NCBI RefSeq assembly: GCF_042432495.1
Contig: NZ_JBHLXC010000001.1
Location: 618,489-682,488, forward strand
DNA length: 64,000 nt
Direction: 5' to 3'
DNA from: Pseudochelatococcus lubricantis
Lineage (GTDB): Bacteria; Pseudomonadota; Alphaproteobacteria; Rhizobiales; Beijerinckiaceae
Part shown: positions 59,979-64,000 of the stretch, in pieces
How positions within the stretch are numbered: position 1 is the first letter of the stretch
Layout of the letters: each line of letters starts with the position of its first letter
Translations under genes and position numbers: made by a program
Notes under the pieces: model-generated
The model's database searches: none
The model's input: only the letters and a program-made list of their open reading frames with translations
Told to the model about the DNA's origin: nothing

Positions 59979-61661
59979 TTACGTATCGAAGGTGTTGATG
60001 TCGCGCTTGTAGGTCTCCGGCACGAACAGCAGGCCGATGACCAGCGTCATCAGAGCAATGGCGATGGGATACCACAGGCCGTAGTAGATGTTGCCGGTCG
60101 CTGCGACCATCGCGAAGATCGTGGGCGGCAGAAAGCCCCCGAACCAGCCATTGCCGATGTGATAGGGCAGCGACATGCCCGAATAGCGGATGCGGGTGGG
60201 GAACAGCTCCACGAGCTGGGCGGCGATCGGGCCGTAGACCATGGTCACCAGCAGCACGAGCACGAACAGGATCGCAACCGTAAGGCCGTAGTGCATCTTG
60301 GCGGGATCGGCCTTGGCCGGATAGCCCGCGGCGCGGATGGCGGCGGTGAGGTCCGCCTGGAACTGCGCCGTGCGGGCCGTCCGTTCCTCGGCGGAAAGCG
60401 CCCGGGCGTCGAACGATTCGAACGTGCGCTCGCCGATGCGGATGGCGGCGATTGTGCCGGCAGGCGCCGCGATGTTCTCATAGTTCACCGAATTGCGGGC
60501 GAGGAAGCTCTTGGCGATGTCGCAAGAGGATGTGAACTGCGCCGTGCCGACAGGGTTGAACTGGAACGAGCACTCTGACGCATCGGCGACGACCGTTACC
60601 GGCGAAGTGGCCTGCGCCGCGGCGAGATCCGGATTCGCGGCGCGGGTGAGCGCATTGAACAGCGGGAAGTAGAGCAAGGCCGCCAGCAGGCAGCCGCCGA
60701 GGATGATAGGCTTGCGGCCGACCTTGTCCGACAGCCAGCCGAAGACGAGGAAGAACGGCGTGGCGAACGCCAGTGCGATGGCGATCTGGATGTTGGCCGT
60801 GGCCGAATCGACTTTCAGCGTCTGCGTCAGGAAGAACAGCGCGTAGAATTGGCCAGTGTACCAGACCACGGCCTGCCCGGCGGTGCTGCCGAAGAGGGCG
60901 TAAAGGCCGATCTTGGCATTTTTCCACGTGCCGAAGGCTTCGGAAAGCGGCGCCTTCGAGCCCGTGCCCTCGCTCTTCATCTTCTTGAAGGAGGGTGATT
61001 CTTCGAGCTGCGTGCGAATCCATACCGAGATCGCGAGCAGGACGATGGAAATGAGGAACGGCACGCGCCAGCCCCAGGCCGCGAACGCCTCCTCGCCGAG
61101 CCAGGTGCGCACGCCGAGAATCACCAGCAGCGACAGGAACAGGCCCAGTGTGGCCGTCGTCTGGATGAAGCTGGTGTAGAAGCCGCGCCGCCCGGTCGGG
61201 GCGTGCTCGGCCACATAGGTCGCCGCGCCGCCATACTCGCCGCCGAGCGCAAGGCCCTGCAGCAGCCGCAGGCCGATCAGGACGACGGGGGCCGCGATGC
61301 CGATCGAGGCATAGTTGGGCAGCAGGCCGACGATGAATGTCGACAGGCCCATGATGACGATGGTGATGAGGAATGTGTATTTGCGGCCGACGAGATCGCC
61401 GAGACGGCCGAAGAAAAGCGAGCCGAACGGGCGCACGGCAAAGCCCGCCGCGAAGGCGAGCAAGGCGAAGATGAAGCCGGCGGTCGGGTTTACGCCCGAG
61501 AAGAATTGGGCCGCGATGATCGCCGACAGTGAGCCGTAAAGATAGAAATCGTACCATTCGAAAACGGTGCCGAGCGACGAGGCGACGATTACCTTGCGCT
61601 CTTCCCGCGTCATGGGGGCAGCACGGGGCTTTACCCCACCAGTCGTGCTGGCGAAGCTCAT
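59979..61661 (-). CDS. MFS transporter, metabolite:H+ symporter (MHS) type with large insertion
   Basis: A 560-residue transporter with twelve predicted helices. SLGTVFEWYDFYLYGSLSA and GRLGDLVGRKYTF are the MHS signature (proline/betaine, shikimate, alpha-ketoglutarate symporters). LLQGLALGGEYGGAATYVAEHAP confirms it (given as joined blocks). Between helices at ~340 and ~458 lies an added ~120-residue polar domain with two cysteines (363, 380), probably a periplasmic loop. Substrate not predictable. AAGGA precedes the ATG. An inverted repeat at 61871 lies upstream. Confidence 0.92.
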   Translation of the reverse strand: MSFASTTGGVKPRAAPMTREERKVIVASSLGTVFEWYDFYLYGSLSAIIAAQFFSGVNPTAGFIFALLAFAAGFAVRPFGSLFFGRLGDLVGRKYTFLITIVIMGLSTFIVGLLPNYASIGIAAPVVLIGLRLLQGLALGGEYGGAATYVAEHAPTGRRGFYTSFIQTTATLGLFLSLLVILGVRTWLGEEAFAAWGWRVPFLISIVLLAISVWIRTQLEESPSFKKMKSEGTGSKAPLSEAFGTWKNAKIGLYALFGSTAGQAVVWYTGQFYALFFLTQTLKVDSATANIQIAIALAFATPFFLVFGWLSDKVGRKPIILGGCLLAALLYFPLFNALTRAANPDLAAAQATSPVTVVADASECSFQFNPVGTAQFTSSCDIAKSFLARNSVNYENIAAPAGTIAAIRIGERTFESFDARALSAEERTARTAQFQADLTAAIRAAGYPAKADPAKMHYGLTVAILFVLVLLVTMVYGPIAAQLVELFPTRIRYSGMSLPYHIGNGWFGGFLPPTIFAMVAATGNIYYGLWYPIAIALMTLVIGLLFVPETYKRDINTFDT

Positions 61662-61870
61662 GGAAGTAGTCCTTCTTTGCGTTTCCTGAACGACGACCGG
61701 AAGGCCTCCGCGCTCCCGGCCAGATCGCCGGCCGCCGTCTTGCGCGGCTTGCCGGAAATCTCCCTGAACCGCCCCCGAGTTGTACGAGCCGCGCCGTTCC
61801 GGCCAGCGGGATCGGGCTGGCCGGGTGATGCCGCTTCGTCAATGCGGACAATTCATCGCCAACAATAGTT

Positions 61871-61887
61871 ACAACAGAAACTGTTGT
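61871..61887. promoter_or_regulatory. Small palindrome upstream of the MFS transporter gene
   Basis: ACAACAG-AAA-CTGTTGT, perfect 7-bp arms, in an AT-richer spot 210-226 bases before the transporter start and 66 bases after the rlmB stop (same strand). Possible operator of the transporter gene; no regulator gene is adjacent. Confidence 0.4.
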
Positions 61888-61952
61888 CCCTAAGCAATAA
61901 GTCGTCCGACAAAAGTCTTAGGTGCACTGCGACATATTGTCTCGCCGCCGCG

Positions 61953-62792
61953 TCAGGCCGTGGGCGCGCCGAGTCGCGACGTCACGGCGTAAAGGGCGAT
62001 GGCGGCGGCGTTGGAGACGTTGAGGCTCTTGATCTTCCCCGGCACGTCGAGCCGCGCGAGCACGTTGCAGCGTTCGCGCGTCAGTTGCCGCAGGCCCTTG
62101 CCCTCCGCGCCGAGCACCAACGCCAGCGGCCGCCGCACGGGGATGTCGGCGAGTGGCTCGGCGCCTTCCGAATCCAGCCCGATGCACAGGAAGCCGCGCT
62201 CCGAGAGCGTCTGCAGAGCGCCCGCCAGATTGCGCACGGTTACGAACGGCACGTGTTCCAGCCCGCCGGAAGCCGACTTCGCCAGCACGCCCGTCGCGGC
62301 AGGGCTGTGGCGGGCCGTGGTGAGGATGGCGTCCACGCCGAAGGCGCAGGCCGTGCGCACGATGGCACCGACATTATGCGGATCGGTGATCTGGTCGAGC
62401 ACGAGAATGAACGAGTCGCGCGCGAGATCCTCCACGGTCAGCGCTGGCAGCGATTCGGCGTGCAGCAGCAGCCCCTGGTGCACCGCGTCGGCGCCCACGC
62501 GCCGGTCGATTTCGTCCGGCCTGACGAGGGTGGGGGCAATAGGAAGGTTGTGGAAAACCTCGGAGAGGCGCCGCGCGGCATTTTCCGTCGCGAGCAGGGT
62601 GCGAAAGGCGCGTCGGGGATTCGCGAGCGCCTCCGAAACCGCGTGCCAGCCATAGAGAAGCGCACCGTCCTCAGCGTCGTTTTCAAGCGGGCGAAGGGAT
62701 TTGCGGGAAAAGGACGCGCGGCGCGGCCGCCCGTCGGCGCGCACGCCATGCGGCGGCCCTTTGCGTTGTTTTCCGGAGCTTTTTTCGGTCAT
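61953..62792 (-). CDS. rlmB: 23S rRNA (guanosine-2'-O)-methyltransferase RlmB
   Basis: A 279-residue SpoU-class (SPOUT) RNA methyltransferase, group of TrmH/RlmB. Motif 1 DPHNVGAIVRTACAFG, motif 2 LVLGAEGKGLRQLTRE and motif 3 SLNVSNAAAIALY are intact. The N-terminal substrate-binding domain starts LLYGWHAVSEAL after a basic ~45-residue tail. GAGG is eight bases before the ATG at 62790-62792. It modifies a conserved guanosine of 23S rRNA (G2251 in E. coli), or possibly another site in this branch. Confidence 0.93.
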   Translation of the reverse strand: MTEKSSGKQRKGPPHGVRADGRPRRASFSRKSLRPLENDAEDGALLYGWHAVSEALANPRRAFRTLLATENAARRLSEVFHNLPIAPTLVRPDEIDRRVGADAVHQGLLLHAESLPALTVEDLARDSFILVLDQITDPHNVGAIVRTACAFGVDAILTTARHSPAATGVLAKSASGGLEHVPFVTVRNLAGALQTLSERGFLCIGLDSEGAEPLADIPVRRPLALVLGAEGKGLRQLTRERCNVLARLDVPGKIKSLNVSNAAAIALYAVTSRLGAPTA

Positions 62793-62977
62793 TCGCGCTG
62801 CCTCGTGCTGGAAAGGCATAGGTTGCATGTGTCGCGAAGCTTTGCCAGTTCGCATTAGGTGTTGACATGGGGGAGCGCATCGCCCTAAGAACCGCCCGCT
62901 GCTTCCGCCGAAGGGGAGGCCGCTCCGGCAGATTGTCCGGGACGGCTTTCCAGAGCGGCGGTCTGGCGGGATGGGCC

Positions 62978-63062
62978 GGAGGGGTGCCCGAGTGGTTAAA
63001 GGGGACGGACTGTAAATCCGTTGGCTACGCCTACGTTGGTTCGAATCCAACCCCCTCCACCA
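62978..63062 (+). tRNA. tRNA-Tyr (anticodon GUA)
   Basis: The acceptor GGAGGGG pairs with CCCCTCC, followed by A and encoded CCA. The anticodon stem ACGGA/TCCGT encloses CTGTAAA, anticodon GTA. A long variable arm (TGGCTACGCCTA) marks a class II tRNA. 85 bases with CCA. Confidence 0.97.
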
Positions 63063-63081
63063 TCCATCCTGACTGTATCGT

Positions 63082-63155
63082 GCGGGTGTAGCTCAATGGT
63101 AGAGCAACAGCCTTCCAAGCTGATGACGAGGGTTCGATTCCCTTCACCCGCTCCA
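63082..63155 (+). tRNA. tRNA-Gly (anticodon UCC)
   Basis: The acceptor GCGGGTG pairs with CACCCGC, followed by T and encoded CCA. The anticodon loop CTTCCAA gives TCC. TTCGATT T-loop intact. It is 19 bases after tRNA-Tyr, so both are co-transcribed, probably together with tuf. Confidence 0.98.
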
Positions 63156-63332
63156 TACGGCTGTACGGACCGTTTCGCAGGTATGGCGGAACGGATGCTA
63201 GGCTTGGGTTGAGGTGTTTGGGAATCGGTGCTGCCCCGGCCATACGTGCAACGGACGGCGGAGCACCGCGGGGACTGTCTGCTTTTGTGATGGGCAGAAG
63301 TCGTTTCAGGATGGGACGAGAGAGCGACGTCG

Positions 63333-64000
<668 letters not shown>

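Overview
The window is a continuous, gene-dense stretch of a high-GC alphaproteobacterial chromosome, most likely from the Hyphomicrobiales (Rhizobiales). The supporting evidence is as follows: a LexA box of the alphaproteobacterial type (GAAC-N7-GAAC) sits in front of recA; the SUF operon has the rhizobial layout (IscS-like desulfurase, sufB, C, D, S, DUF59, sufA); DUF2849 and DUF934 genes sit inside the sulfite-reductase operon; there is a SAM-II type riboswitch; and a tRNA-Tyr, tRNA-Gly, tuf block is present. I cannot fix the genus. I see no phage, insertion sequence, CRISPR array or other accessory island. This is core chromosome with a few unusual regulatory and locus-level features.

Layout. 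1-7 kb: end of an M16 peptidase, a GNAT acetyltransferase, a large 7TM-PAS-GGDEF-EAL protein whose EAL half looks catalytically dead, YqgE, an orphan DsbD N-terminal domain protein and a YigZ/IMPACT protein. 7-12 kb: nitrilase-like hydrolase, glutaredoxin and ComF on the minus strand, an NDUFAF5-like methyltransferase, a 26-residue membrane peptide, tRNA-Leu(UAA) and an alpha/beta hydrolase. 12.4-19.6 kb: complete SUF Fe-S assembly operon with two cysteine desulfurases. 19.7-24.4 kb (minus): DUF1223 protein, a lipid A acyltransferase, and a methionine-transport unit (metN, metI, no metQ) led by a predicted SAM-II riboswitch. 24.6-36.6 kb: sulfate import (sbp-cysTWA) and the assimilatory sulfate reduction operon (cysG, DUF2849, cysI, cysH, DUF934, cysD, cysNC). 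36.8-47.2 kb: recA, alaS, fabD, fabG, acpP, fabF, mltG, gmk. 47.2-53 kb (minus): lptF-lptG-lptD-rsmA. 53.2-63 kb: pepA-holC, an S10-like peptidase, a PRC-barrel protein, tyrS, anmK, an MHS-type MFS transporter and rlmB. 63-64 kb: tRNA-Tyr, tRNA-Gly and the start of tuf.

How it fits together. About 24 kb in the middle is devoted to sulfur: Fe-S cluster building, methionine uptake, sulfate uptake and reduction to sulfide. Two of these transcription units (sbp-cysTWA and cysG-cysNC) share a 25-bp AT-rich palindrome of the form TACA-N9-TGTA in their promoter regions, which I read as the operator of one sulfur regulator. The methionine unit is instead led by a riboswitch transcribed away from the sulfate operon out of the same AT-rich intergenic region. 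The fatty-acid and LPS-export clusters are in the usual alphaproteobacterial order but lack three genes I would expect inside them (yicC, surA, pdxA).
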